Shown: positions 11,861-23,650 of the stretch, one piece after another
How the letters are laid out: each line of letters opens with the position of its first letter
Numbering within the stretch: the stretch's first letter is position 1
Source of the DNA: Lepas anatifera
Taxonomy: Eukaryota; Arthropoda; Thecostraca; Lepadidae
NCBI GenBank assembly: GCA_034440635.1
Contig: JAOTON010001351.1
Coordinates: 1,515,501-1,579,500 of the forward strand
Length of the DNA: 64,000 nt
Direction: 5' to 3'
Notes under the pieces: model-generated
What the model was told of the DNA's origin: nothing
Seen by the model: only the letters and a program-made list of their open reading frames with translations
The model's database searches: none
Made by a program: the position numbers and the translations under genes

Positions 11861-12249
11861 ATGATCACCATAAATTAAAGACAGCCTTTAAAAACTCCTA
11901 AAATATTATATATCTACAGGTCATATGGACATCCCTATGGTCGCAAAGGAATAGGGGCATACCAGGGATATGACCCTACAGGGCATAGAGGCAGCCAGTG
12001 AACAAAATGAGGAAGGTGACTCGATTTGGTAGTTCGGGAAAACACAATCCTACCATCAATGTCTTTTTCAGTAAAAAAATAAACAACCAACTTTGCCTTG
12101 AATTGAGGGATATTTCGCCAATACAAATTTATCTTTTAAAAGCAAGTGCAGACAATCAACTGCAAAAAAGGCACTGAGGTGGACAAAAAATAGCATTTCA
12201 TCAACTAGAAGCAGACAGCGCACATACAAAATATCAGGATCAGAGAATG

Positions 12250-12790
12250 CTCTGCATTATTTTTTCAGATGTGATTGTGGGCCCCCCATGCACTGCAGGT
12301 TGTGTGCACTGACCTTGCCCACAAATGTTCTAGGCTTAATTCACAATGTGTCTCCTGCTGGTGCAATGATATCATTTGTTGGATTTTATCATGTCTTGCC
12401 ATTTTGTTTTTCTTAGCATACAACTAAGCAGTGTGTGTGTGTGTGTTGGAAAGGTGCTTATATTTCCAAAAGAAAAGATCAAGATCAGATTGATGTGAAT
12501 CAATGGAGAAGCGAGACAGGTAATACTCCATGAAGAAACAAAACTTATGTTTGCAAGCTTCACATTTGTTCCAGCATGTGATTGTGGTTCCCTCTTGTAC
12601 TGAGGATTGTGTGCATTGGATTTATCATGCTGTGAAATTGTGTTTTCCTCAGCATGGGATAAAGCAGTGTCTGGGTGTTGAATAGGTGTTTGTGCGTTCC
12701 CAAAAGAAGATATCAAGATCAGATTGATGCAGCTCAATAGAGTAGAGAAGGAATGAGGCAGGTAACATGCTAGGAAGAAAAATCAACTGT
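12250..12790. repeat. tandem duplication, period about 235 bp
   Basis: Two or more diverged copies share 'gtgattgtgg', 'tttatcatg', 'agcagtgt', 'caagatcagattgatg' (12485 and 12720) and a donor-like 'ggcaggtaa'. A (TG)n run sits near 12432. It could be duplicated non-coding sequence or duplicated exons; stop codons in the units argue against exons. Confidence 0.5.
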
Positions 12791-12830
12791 TTAGATATTA
12801 CACACTTTTATACCTTTAGCATTGTTTCAG

Positions 12831-13121
12831 GGGAATATTGAGCAATTTCTTGCTATTCCTGGATCTTGGGAAATATTGAGAAACAAGGCCAGAGAGAGGA
12901 GACTTCTACCAAATGATTGCCAGATTTTATGCATCGGGGCAAACCCACCAGAAATAAAAACATGGAAAGAAAAAATGCAAGCAGACCTGGAAAAACAAGT
13001 AAGCACAAGTGACATTTCTCGGGAAGCATTACAAGCCATGCAACTTAATAAATCCACTTTCTATGCTGAAAAATGCATTTGTTATAGAGCCAGAGTTGAG
13101 CACATTTTACCCAGCTTCTAA
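12831..13121 (+). CDS. candidate 3' exon of an unrecognised gene
   Basis: A pyrimidine-rich stretch and TTTCAG (12825-12830) precede an open frame of 97 codons that ends at 13121. The predicted piece is lysine/glutamate-rich and non-repetitive, and includes the segments WEILRNKARERR and GANPPEIKTWKEK. There is no in-frame ATG near the start, so it would be an internal or last exon. I recognise no domain. A transposon origin is possible. Confidence 0.3.
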   Translation, partial: GNIEQFLAIPGSWEILRNKARERRLLPNDCQILCIGANPPEIKTWKEKMQADLEKQVSTSDISREALQAMQLNKSTFYAEKCICYRARVEHILPSF

Positions 13122-13709
13122 CAAAATGCTCAGAAACGTAAGTGACAGCAGAATTCATTTACTTTAAAATTTAAATTTACCCAAAGTTTATGTGTCTACC
13201 ACAATCTCCAGCACAGTCAGTATTCTGAACATACCTAAGGGCTGACCAAATCGAAATGATATATTGTAGAAATCCAGCAGATTTCACAAACTGGGCTATT
13301 TTGAAGCACACCTTTCGTTGGCGAATGCTTATTACCTTAGCTGCAGAATACACGTTTCTCAGGTTACAGGTAACACATCTGTCAATGGAGGGACTCTCAA
13401 TAGAAAACCAGTGTAACAGAGAGAACCCAAGCAAAATGTCTGCAAGAAATTTAATAACAACAAATAAATACTGCAACCACCTCCCTCACTCCCTCCGAAG
13501 GAACAACAATCATCAAGCGAGCAGCGAGCAAGCACAGGCGAGAGGGCGCCAGCAAAAGAAGCGAGAGCCACGCAATGGAAAAAATGCCGCTCACAACTTG
13601 TTTTTTTAGTGTCCGTCTTTTGGAGGAGTTATCATATGGCAGCACGAAACTTTGGACTACCCGTTCTCTATTACCCTGCTTGTGACCCCTGCTTGCGTCA
13701 TTCACCAAC

Positions 13710-14060
13710 CATAGATGGATCCAGGGCGAGGGGAAGTTCCCCTACTAGCCTTATCTCCCCGATCCGCTATCGGTGGCCCCCAAAATGGCCACGGTGCTCC
13801 CTGAAAGGTCGATGGTGCTCCCTGAAAGATCGATGGTGCCACCTCAAATGCGGCTCCCCCAGTATGCCAGTATCGACGCCCCGCGACAGGATTTTGCGCA
13901 CACCTGATAGATTATATTTTTAGATTAGAGTTTAAGGGAACTGCAGCTGCAGATGCTATACGTGGGAACACCTGATAGATTGCGCCGTTCAAAAGTGGTA
14001 CCCCCTAGTCCAGATGGCGTCCCCTGACCCCTCCTCTCCTGATCGGAAATCCTGTATCCT
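13710..14060. mobile_element. diverged MITE related to 43899-44123
   Basis: Starts CATAGATGGATCCAGGG. It shares 'ggtggcccccaaaatggccacggtgctccctgaaaggtcgatg' (split here for reference only by its first and last words) with the MITE at 43.9 kb, including the threefold 'ccctgaaa.gtcgatg' block. The right end near 14060 is eroded. Confidence 0.5.
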
Positions 14061-14092
14061 GCTGTCACCTAGTCCGCGTCCCCAGTGGCAGC

Positions 14093-15932
14093 CAGAGTTG
14101 TGCGCTTGAGAATTATCTTGAGTCGACTCAACTCAACTCATGTGCTGAGAGTGGTCGACTCAACTCTGACCCCACTCATTGTCAAGAGTTCAGTGAGCCG
14201 ACTCAACTCCGACTCAATGCTAAATCATCCCGACTCAACTCCGACTCAACTCACGACTCAACTCAACTCAAACTTCTACTCAGTTTCAAAATATATAAGT
14301 TAAGGATAAATAATATAGATAAATATTAACAAATTAATAAACCACTAAAAGACAAGCTGTGCAGAAAGTCATACAAGAAAATGAAGATTAATAGACGGTA
14401 GATAAATTAATTGAAACATTAAACATTAATCATAGCCAGGAGCCATGGATATCTTTTTATTCTTCCAGACTGTCACTGCCAGATAAAGCTACCACACCAT
14501 GTTGCAATGATTTCTGAAAGAAGCCTTGCATGTTTAACCAGGTGCATGGAATGGAAAGGAACTTAAATGGGTTAAGGTTACAACAAAATAGGGAAATAAT
14601 TGCACCTCCATACTATCAGAAAAAGGTCCAGCTAAAAAACATGATCTAAACTGTATTTTCAGGAATAAGGGTAATGCTTTTTGTTTCTGTTAAAGAACGA
14701 TGCTAGATAATTTTGCTGAATGAAACATTCCTATGCCATGAGCTGAACCAGAATCTAAGCTATAATTACTAGAGTACCTAGCTGCAATTGCAAATTTTAA
14801 GAACTACAGCAAAACCTAGGAAATAGTATACCATATCAATACCATAGGACAATAGAAATGGAAATTTTATCATCGTGTTCAATTAAATTGATTCATATTT
14901 TTAAACCCAATACAATTTTCAGCTTGAAACCCTTCAATACAGCACGTACCTGCCTATCACACTTCAAAATTTGGGAGCAGTTTGATAATTTCCAATGTAT
15001 ACGGTTTCCCAAATAAAATACGGACGACGATCAGACACAACCAGTAGCAAGAAATAATTCGTCTGATTCGCGCAATAATAGTATTTCAATATTTTGTCAA
15101 ATCAGAGTTGAAACTTTTCTGTGCTAACAGTAAGAACTGCTTTTAATAGGTAAAATTAAAGCAGTAGCTGCAGACGGCGCATTTAAGACAAAAGAAACGA
15201 TTTCATATGTAGTTTAGAAATATTCACATCACTTTGTTAATTATCACGTGACTTCTACAATGTTGTGCCCTGAAGCTACTTTAGCTTGAGCCTATCCTTG
15301 ACTAAATTTGTTCTTCAAAGACAGCAATGGCGCACTCTCTTGCCTGTGGTTATTCTTTTATATTGGAGTGGTGGTGGAACGTTTGAGTGTATAACTGTGA
15401 ATGGTGGTTGTTGAAAAGAAATAATACTAGATATTGATGATGAGGAGTTTTTGGGATATTTGAAATGCATTTCGCAGTGCATTTCACCTCTTAAAATGTT
15501 TAAGACAAGGCCAGAGATAGGAGCCTGTTTAATTTTTCGAGTACATGTATTATTTGTGCATGGGGATTTCTTCAGACCGAATGGGCCTTTGAAATAAGTA
15601 ATTGAACCGTATAATTAATTTGATATATTAAAACAAATTAAAACTTTGATTGAAACAATTGAAACACTGGAGGAAAAGGTATTCAAAGGAGGTTTCCAAA
15701 AGGTAGGCAAATTCAAACTTATTCAAAATATTTTCATACTGATTCAACTTTTGTCTTCAACTCATTTGACTCGCTGTCTTCATAACTCAACTCATTGACG
15801 TGGTGTGAACCGACTCAACTCAACTCAACTCACGTGTCTAATTTTTTTCGACTCAACTCAACTCAACCCTGAGTCGAACGAGTCGGAATTTGAGTTAAAC
15901 TCCGACTCCGACCCATGAGTCGCACAACTCTG
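14093..15932. mobile_element. 1.84-kb hAT element, non-autonomous, perfect 8-bp target duplication
   Basis: TIR CAGAGTTGTGCG at 14093 and its inverse CGCACAACTCTG ending at 15932. Flanked by GTGGCAGC at 14085-14092 and 15933-15940, identical 8-mers. Both ends carry dense subterminal copies of CGACTCAACTC (about 14110-14275 and 15745-15905), possible transposase-binding repeats. The AT-rich middle holds no transposase frame, so mobilisation must have been in trans. An intact target duplication suggests a fairly recent insertion. Confidence 0.92.
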
Positions 15933-16130
15933 GTGGCAGCGTCGCCTCACTGTCCTGTTTTTCTCTCGGCCGCCGCTGGCATGTGCAGGGAGGCGGATGC
16001 CACGTAGGGGAAGCCCATGAGAGGGCAGCTCAAACCCCTACCAGGCGAAGGTTCAACAGAACTGCAACTACGGAAAAAGGTCCAAAACAGAATGGTTTCA
16101 TTTAGTTGAGTTGAGTTACCTTAACCCTAT

Positions 16131-17352
16131 TTCCGTCAGGCTCCCGGCTACCCCTATTTCGGCAGGGGGCAATATCGGCCCCCCTAAGGTCTCGTAATCT
16201 AACCGGCCGATTTTGAAAATTCAAAGTGCCATAGATTCCTCTGCTGCTAAACTTTATTTTGAAAAAAGAAAATTTCAAAATTTTTTATTTTTAGAGAAGG
16301 TCGTGCAAAATATACAATTTTTGTGTATTTTTAGATTTTCCATAACCCTTGTCTTTGTTGTACGATTTTCACAAAACTAGTTCATATTTACAAATAATTG
16401 ACCCAAAATTTTCATATACTGAGTTACGCAAAAATTCGAAATTCAATGGCAGTTCCAGGACCAGGACTATGAGGGGAAATATATACAACCTAAAAAGTTT
16501 TTGTTACGCGGATTAGAAGCCGTCATATACTGCTTGGCATCTTTGACACATAAATAAATGAGAAAAAAGTGAAAAACTCATCAGGGGCGGATGCAGTAAG
16601 GTAAAACAGTGGGGTAAAATACATACCAACAATATGCGAATGGTATGCATGAGTATATTAGTCCCTGACTAGTTGAAATTTAATTTCTGATAATTTTTAC
16701 CCTCCCATGGCAGCTCTGGGAAAGGGGGTGACATAGGCGGATCAAGGACTCGTCGTGGGGGTGGGGGTGATTGGAAACACATTTTCAATATACAACGATA
16801 TTGAGTCGCGGCGGTGATACTGGCTGGGAATATACATTTTGAAAATGTGTAGTGACTGGACACGCCTCTGGTAATCTAGAATTGGGTTATAACTATTTTG
16901 AATTTGCATATACCCAATTGTATTCGCCCTGACACGGCTGTAAGCAGTCTTCTCACTTACTAACGTTTAGTCCTTCTTGATAACATCCCCCATTTTGAAC
17001 TGCTGTAACCGCCCCTGATGAATACAATTAGTGACAATTGTGAATGCACTATCATCTCACATAAAAAATGATATAATAAAACCATATAACTGGTATCAGG
17101 ATCAGCAGAGATGGCTTCCTTTTACAAAAAACCCATCGCATACGATAATACTTGGTTTGTGGATAGAACCTCCCCAAAACCCAGCCATAGCTCCGCCCCT
17201 GGTAAATATATAATCTTGAAAATTTTAGAAAACCTGCCTGTACTAGTTTTAGGAAAAGTCAGGAAGTTTCAAAGTTCTATCGCAAGCCGTTTCGGAGATA
17301 TTCTCGAAAAACCTGAAGGGGGCAATATTAGCCCTGCCGGAAATAGGGTTAA
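16131..17352. mobile_element. TTAA-flanked element (family C)
   Basis: Ends TTAACCCTATTTCCGTCAGG (left) and the inverse of TTAACCCTATTTCCGGCAGG (right), 19 of 20 matching, with TTAA at both edges. Contains another foldback-type element at 16582-17017. The left end repeats an internal 'cctatttcggcagggggcaatat' variant. No coding potential. The sequence to its right continues a family E element, so C appears inserted in E at TTAA. Confidence 0.8.
16582..17017. mobile_element. MITE with CAGGGGCGGATGCAG ends inside family C
   Basis: Starts CAGGGGCGGATGCAG and ends GCTGTAACCGCCCCTG, an imperfect TIR extended outward by TCAT/ATGA. No clean target duplication. Related ends occur near 5714 and 17190. 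Confidence 0.5.
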
Positions 17353-17780
17353 CTATGACGTATAGCATAATATACATCACAAATGGGTAGCGCCATTTGA
17401 CCGGAAGCGCTGGCGCAATGACCTTGATAATGCTGGTATGGCCTTGACCTGTGACGTTTGAACTTGATCTAAACTTCACGTAAAGCTGACCTTGACTTAT
17501 CATCTCGGTGATATGGCGTTCTGACGTCACTGATTGGTCGCCAATGGGGGCGAACGGGTGCGACCGTACCATTGTGGCCATCGCAAAACATAGATTTGAT
17601 TTGGAACGTCTATGCGTAAACAAATACCGACTGACTTTCAATTTTATCACCGATCGACGTGGCGTTGAATTCTCTCCAATGTACCGTAGTAGCCTTTTCC
17701 CACTGCGAGTGGTTCTTGGGTCATCTAAGAAGAAATAGGTGCGAGGCGCCTTTGAGGCCCCCTCTAGTGCGCGTGTTAGA
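17353..17780. repeat. family E element fragment (copy 1)
   Basis: Matches 60320-60730 over its length ('atgctggtatgg', 'gaacttga', 'atcgacgtg', 'gaggc.cccctc.agtg'). Contains TGACGTCACTGATTGG and CCAAT around 17522-17548, a CRE plus two CCAAT-type motifs. Begins at the TTAA that ends family C and terminates near GTGTTAG. Confidence 0.6.
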
Positions 17781-17789
17781 CGTCCCCAA

Positions 17790-18250
17790 TTATCTCACCA
17801 GCGCCACTACAATACACCAACGGCTCTGCTTGACGGCGCCCACGTATCTCACCAAATGCAAGTACACCCACACTGTATCACCGGCAGCTCCAAACTTCTG
17901 CTTCGGTGTCGCCTTAATGATCAAATTGTACCATCAGTGCCCTTCCCACGCACTGTCTCCTCCCTGTTGCCCCCCGGTGCCCTTACACCTCTCCGTGTGC
18001 CCCTCACCCTTTCCATGTGGTGGCACTGCCATCCCCATTTTTGCAACACTTACGTCCCATTGTTACCTTACCAGCGCCCCAATCATGGATCCTTTGGTGC
18101 CACAGACGCTCCACTGACGGTTCCAAACCTATATACTGCAGATGCCTCTTTGCTGCATCACCGGTACCCATAGCCCCAGTATCCCCTCGATGGAGTATCA
18201 GCGTCTCCCCGATGCACTGTTATCATTACCCTCCCTCCCCATAAACCCCA
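17790..18250. repeat. C-rich degenerate minisatellite-like tract
   Basis: Irregular repetition of 'tctcaccag', 'ggtgccc', 'actgtctcc' type words with no stable period. No gene is visible between here and 19150. Confidence 0.35.
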
Positions 18251-19154
18251 TCTCACCAATGAAATCCACGCGAGACAAATAATTCACTTTTGCCACTCCT
18301 TGGATCTGCATTAAACAAGGTCAAAACTATGGTATATCGAAATTAAAAAATACTTTTTAACAGACTCAGTTAGTAAAAATTACTTTAAATGAACAAGGAC
18401 CGCACAAATTTGGAGCCCTAGCCGGCCTAAAAATGGCACCCCCAGCCACGAAGTGGCACCCCTCAGCGCTGTGTCCCCCCTTCTCCTGGCAAAAATGCCC
18501 AGATCCACCCTTGTATTGCAGACTGAGATGTTGGATAACGTTTCAAAGCGTGGTCTGTTGAGCCGACACCCGCCGTAGTTTTCGAGGCGGTCTGTGTGAT
18601 GGAGCCGCCGGAGGGCGCCTTCGGCCGTAGATCACGTAAACTTCGGAGGCGCATACATGACATTTGGCAGCCAAGGGTACATCAAATCAAGAAATCAAGG
18701 GTTTACATGAAATTTATGTGAAATCAAGGATATATTTCGTTTAGGGACATACATACATCAACGGTACGGAGCTCATTAGCCACAGAGTGCTTTCAGAGAG
18801 CACGTCCACCACGAATGTAAAACTTTGGTAGTCGAGGACATAGTCGAACAAAGGGCACATGCACAACGGATGTACACTTTCAGCGGGAGAGATCACCTCA
18901 GAACCAGGTGATACGCGCCCCATGTGGCATACTCAGGTAGTATGTTTGTGCCGCATTAGCTCTTCCCGGCACCGTGCACCCGCCGATGCTCTTTTCCTTT
19001 CACAACTTCATTTATTTTGTTAACAATAACAATCATGATAGAGCACGTACTAAAAATTGCATTAATTAACTGACAAAGGATTCTCACTTTATCTTCTGAG
19101 AATGTTACATACCACTTAATTTCGTACGGAAAACGTTCCGGCTCCGACTAGTTC

Positions 19155-20105
19155 AGGGGACACTGCTCCCACAGTCAGAGAGCTGGGATCACTGCCCCCA
19201 CAGTCAGAGAGGTGGGATCACTGCCCCCACAGTCAGAGAGTTGGGATCACTTCCCCCACAGCCGGAGAACTGGGATCACTTCCCCCACAGTCAGAGAGCT
19301 GGGATCACTTCCCCCACAGCCGGAAAGCTGGGATCACTGCCCCCACAGCCGGAGAGCTGGGATAACTTCCCCCACAGTCAGAGAGCTGGGATCACTTCCC
19401 CCACAGTCAGAGACCTGGGATCACTTCCCCCACAGCCGGAGAGCTGGGATCACTTCCCCCACAGTCAGAGAGCTGGGATCACTGCCCCCACAGTCAGAGA
19501 GCTGGGATCACTTCCCCCACAGTCAGAGAGCTGGGATCACTTCCCCCACAGTCAGAGAGCTGGGATCACTTCCCCCACAGTCAGAGAGCTGGGATCACTT
19601 CCCCCACAGTCAGAGAGCTGGGATCACTTCCCCACAGTCAGAGAGCTGGGATCACTTCCCCCACAGCCGGAGAGCTGGGATCACTTTCCCCACAGTCAGA
19701 GAGCTGGGATCATTTCCCCACAGTCAGAGAGCTGGGATCACTTCCCCCACAGCCGAAGAGCTGGGGGCACTGCCCCCACAATCAGAGAGCTGGGATCACT
19801 TCCCCCACAGCCGGAGAGCTGGGGGCACTGCCCCCACAGTCAGAAAGCTATGAGGGCACAGCCCCCACAGTCAGAGAGTTAAGAGGGCACTGCCCCCACA
19901 GTCAGAGAGTTTAGAGGGCACTGCCCCCACAGTCAGAGAGCTGGGATCACTTCCCCCACAGCCGGAGAGTTGGGGGCACTGCCCCCACAGTCAGAAAGTT
20001 ATGGGGGGTTCAGCCCCCACAGTCAGAGAGTTGAGAAGGCACTGCCCCCACAGTCAGAGAGTTGAGAGGGCACTGCCCCCACAGTCAGAGAGTTGGAAGG
20101 GGGGG
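19155..20105. repeat. 29-bp tandem array, about 33 copies
   Basis: Unit starting CAGAGAGCTGGGATCACTTC followed by a CCCCCACAGT tail. Homogeneous in the middle and more variable after about 19740, where 'gggggcactgc' variants dominate. Because 29 is not a multiple of 3, all frames are read in turn. The two 213-residue frames here are a by-product of the repeat, not proteins. Confidence 0.95.
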
Positions 20106-20376
20106 GGCAGCAACCCCACTGCCTCCATGAAGTGTTCTGTTCTATATTCAAAGGAGCCACTTTTGCTCTATAAAAAAGGCTTGCAGGAACAAAAATTGAC
20201 ACAACATGGTGGGGGCAGAGCTGAAACTCACCTTCAACTGTACTATTGAGTTCTTTGACCCAATGATCCCAGTTTTCTCCGGGACCGTCACGAAACATGA
20301 CCAGCGTACTCTCGATGTTGTCTTCCCTCGGCCGCGGTCGAAATCCCAGCCCTGCGAGCAACGGCAGCCAGTGAGC

Positions 20377-20735
20377 ATTCACACAGGCGGTCAGAATCAC
20401 AACCATGTCGGCAGCAATGGACCGTGAACTTGGCACACGTGCGGTCAGAATCACAGTCATGTCGGCAACAATGGACCGTGAACTTGGCACACGTGCGGTC
20501 AGAATCACAGTCATGTCGGCAACAATGGTCCGTGAACTTGGCACACGTGCGGTCAGAATCACAGTCATGTCGGCAACAATGGACCGTGAACTTGGCACAC
20601 GTGCGGTCAGAATCACAGTCATGTCGGCAACAATGGACCGTGGACTTGACACACGTGCGGTCAGAATCACAACCATGTCGGCAACAATGGTCCGTAAACT
20701 TGGCACACGTGCAGCCAGAATTTCAGCCTTACCGA
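20377..20735. repeat. 54-bp tandem array, about 6 copies
   Basis: Unit of 54 bp starting GTGAACTTGGCACACGTGCG and including 'tcatgtcggcaacaatgg'. 54 is a multiple of 3, so it stays open in several frames on both strands. A diverged array of the same family is at 22995-23262. Confidence 0.92.
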
Positions 20736-21074
20736 TCACCAGAGCTGCAAAAGTCGGGCTCTCGGGTCATAAAGTGCCCGACAGATTTTAGTGCATGGTA
20801 TGGTCCTGCGACAGATCTTACAATCTGTGAGAAAAAAATATTGAAAGGAAACAGAAAATATTTTTAGTTCTAAAAATCTCAATATTAGAATTGTCACCTC
20901 TTTCACCAACAAGTTTTTCATGAATTTGACCTCTCCCATATCAAGCCAGTGTGCGGCAAGAACCGATGGAAAATCGAGGGACTTATGAATCGAGAGACCT
21001 TTGAATAGAGGGCCTTATGACAGAGGGCCTTTTAAACGTCACCCAGAAAATCCTCTGCTGGAAAATTCCTTCAC

Positions 21075-21132
21075 CGGCCTGTCGGGCCCGATTTGTATTC
21101 CATAGCACGCGACAGCTTGGCCCGACAGGCCG
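21075..21132. repeat. 14-bp perfect inverted repeat
   Basis: CGGCCTGTCGGGCC at 21075-21088 and its exact inverse at 21119-21132, separated by 30 bp. The AT-rich region 21133-22990 that follows contains no gene that I can support. Confidence 0.8.
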
Positions 21133-22994
21133 CCGTAAAGGTAAAGGCGACAGGCAAAACAGTTTTTTCTTCTCTCTTCGTTTGGAAGTACGCTCAACGC
21201 TGCCGCAAGGGCGCAAGGGCGCTCCGATTAGCTGAAGCCCTTTCACCGTCCCGGTCAGCTTAAATGTGGATTTGAGGGATGTGAGTATTTTGGCGAAAAC
21301 GTTTTTTAGGAGCATCAGCGAATCAAATTCTGGGCTGCCCTGCAAGTTCAGGAACAGTGGTTTGGCCAGGAGGTCGTTTTGAAGCATGGGTCAAACAGCG
21401 GGCAGATCAGAACAGTGGGGAGAAAACAAACAAGTAAGTGATGTGGTGTTCGTTGTATTTTGGCAGCTTACATTTATTTCCACACAGTATGTTATGCTCA
21501 CTGTTGATCAATAATTTTAAATGATATTGATAAGGGAAAATGAATTTTACCAGCAGACTGGTCAAATTAGACTAAAACATTTGATTTTCCTTCCGTCTTC
21601 TTTTAAATCCAATGCCTGTTTGTCCAGAATTAACCACAAAGTTGCATACCTTCATCAGTGGATTTGTAGATGCCAAAGAAACAAAACTCTTCACCTTCCA
21701 CATTAATTTGAGTTTTAAGTACCAAACTATTTCTCCCATTTCATTTTATTCACTTACCTAAATATGCCTATGATCTATGTCAAGGGGACAAAGATATAAC
21801 AAAAACACAGCCTAGTGCAACCTTTACTCATTCCTTTTACCATAACTTCCTTGGAAACATGATATTTATTTGACATTTACTATCCAACTGACTTAGGTTA
21901 TTTATTAGCCTCATGAACTTCAGATCCTAAACTACGTACCCTCATGGAAATGAGCACGGCAATGTATAAAAACTTTGAAATAGCCAACAGCTTCAAAATT
22001 TAGGATTTTTCATGTAAACATGTATTTATAAGTCATGGAAAGCTAATATTACATTTTTGTATTCAACTACAAGTAGCCATGATCCTTAAAAACACTTTCA
22101 AATATAAAAAGTACCCTCTAATCTTGTTTGTCTGGCCATCAGAGCAAAATCCATATATAAATTTTGGGGTTCCTTCCAAATTACCCCCTCCCACCTCCAA
22201 AAACTGAAATCATGAAAATCTGCAGAAGCTGGCATAAGTAACAGCATGGTATGGGAACCAGGTCAGCTTTCTTCCATTGCAAACTATATTTTTTAAGTAT
22301 TCTGGGCTGGACTATGTAACCTAATAACAAAATATCACTTATTCTCATTCTAGTGCAGTATTTTTGTCAGTGGCAGCTGCAGAGGACTGGAAAAGGGGGC
22401 TGCTTTTCATTTTATTGTATATTTCCACCTGTGACCTAAATCATCTGAATTCAAGACTGAGTCTTATTCAAGACCCAGTAGAGCTGACTTTGACACACAC
22501 TATTTGTATGCTGTACGTCCACAAATCTCAAATTACATCCAATAATAAATTTCCTTTACCAATGGTGACTCCAGAAAATGAGAATTGGTGGTTCGGTATT
22601 CAATTTGTTATAGGTTTCTGCCGATAAGCTTAATTTCCTGAGCGCGTCTGATAATTGAAAACCCGAAGAACAGTCTCAGTTCTAGAGTTTTGAAAATTAA
22701 TAGACTTGTGTCATTCCACTTAGATTTGCCATAGGCGGCTTCAGAGCACGAAAATAAGGATATCCACATATAAGGATCAGAGCACAAAAATAAGGGTAAT
22801 GATATCCATTCGTGCCAAACTAGAAGTTTTTATGCTAATTTTAGTATTTTCTATTAAGAATGTGGAAAATCAGTAGGAACATTTTACCAATTGAATGGGT
22901 TTTAGACAATTTTAATAGTCCTATCCTAACCACCCGACAGATTTGGGTTTTTTAAAGTGCCCGCAGATTTGAGATTTTTGCAGCTCTGCCGATC

Positions 22995-23262
22995 ACACCG
23001 ATAATTTAACTTTGCACATTCGACGTCAGAATTCAGCCTTCCTAACCACTACGTGTGACCTTTGCACGCCTGTGGTCGGAATTTCAGCCCTGCCACCCAC
23101 TACGATATGTGAACTTCGCGCACGTGTGGCTAGAATCCCAACTCTGCCGAACACCTTTGCACACTTGTGGTCAGAATTTGAATACCACCGACGACTACAA
23201 GATATGAAATTTGCACACTTGTGATTATAATCGCAACTCTACTAACAACTGCAACATGTGAC
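22995..23262. repeat. diverged 54-bp-type array
   Basis: Four to five copies of 'tttgcacacttgtggtcagaat....ctgccgac.act' spaced about 40-55 bp, recognisably the same motif order as 20377-20735 but much more diverged. Confidence 0.65.
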
Positions 23263-23650
23263 TGCTGCGACAACGTTTAGAGAATTGGTCAGCAAAAATA
23301 CATCACATTTACCTTGCTCAAGGCAGCTGTCAAAATATAAAACACTACATTCTTCCAGATTCTTCTGCTCAAAATAATATAATGCTGAGATCAAATAGAA
23401 AATGCAACGAAAGATGTAGAAGAGATCAACCATGAGCATGCCAGTTTATTTTACATTAATATTAGATACAAAAAGGTAAACAAATTAAAGAACGATACAA
23501 CATTAGGACAACACATCCAGACCCATCACTGAAATGTATCTGACCATGAAATCAACAGCCCATTTTCTATAGAAATCCTCAGTACTGACAGAGACAATGC
23601 AGAATTCAAAATCGACGAGTAGATAAAAACCAGAGACGGAAAACCAAGCC

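Noticed and set aside
19212..19882. Two overlapping 213-residue open frames
   Set aside because: They follow the 29-bp tandem unit read through successive frames; no start context or non-repeat domain.
19155..20105. CRISPR-like array
   Set aside because: Units are contiguous with no unique spacers, and the genome is clearly animal.
20023..20867. Open frames of 128-238 residues on both strands
   Set aside because: Products of the 54-bp array, also a multiple of 3.
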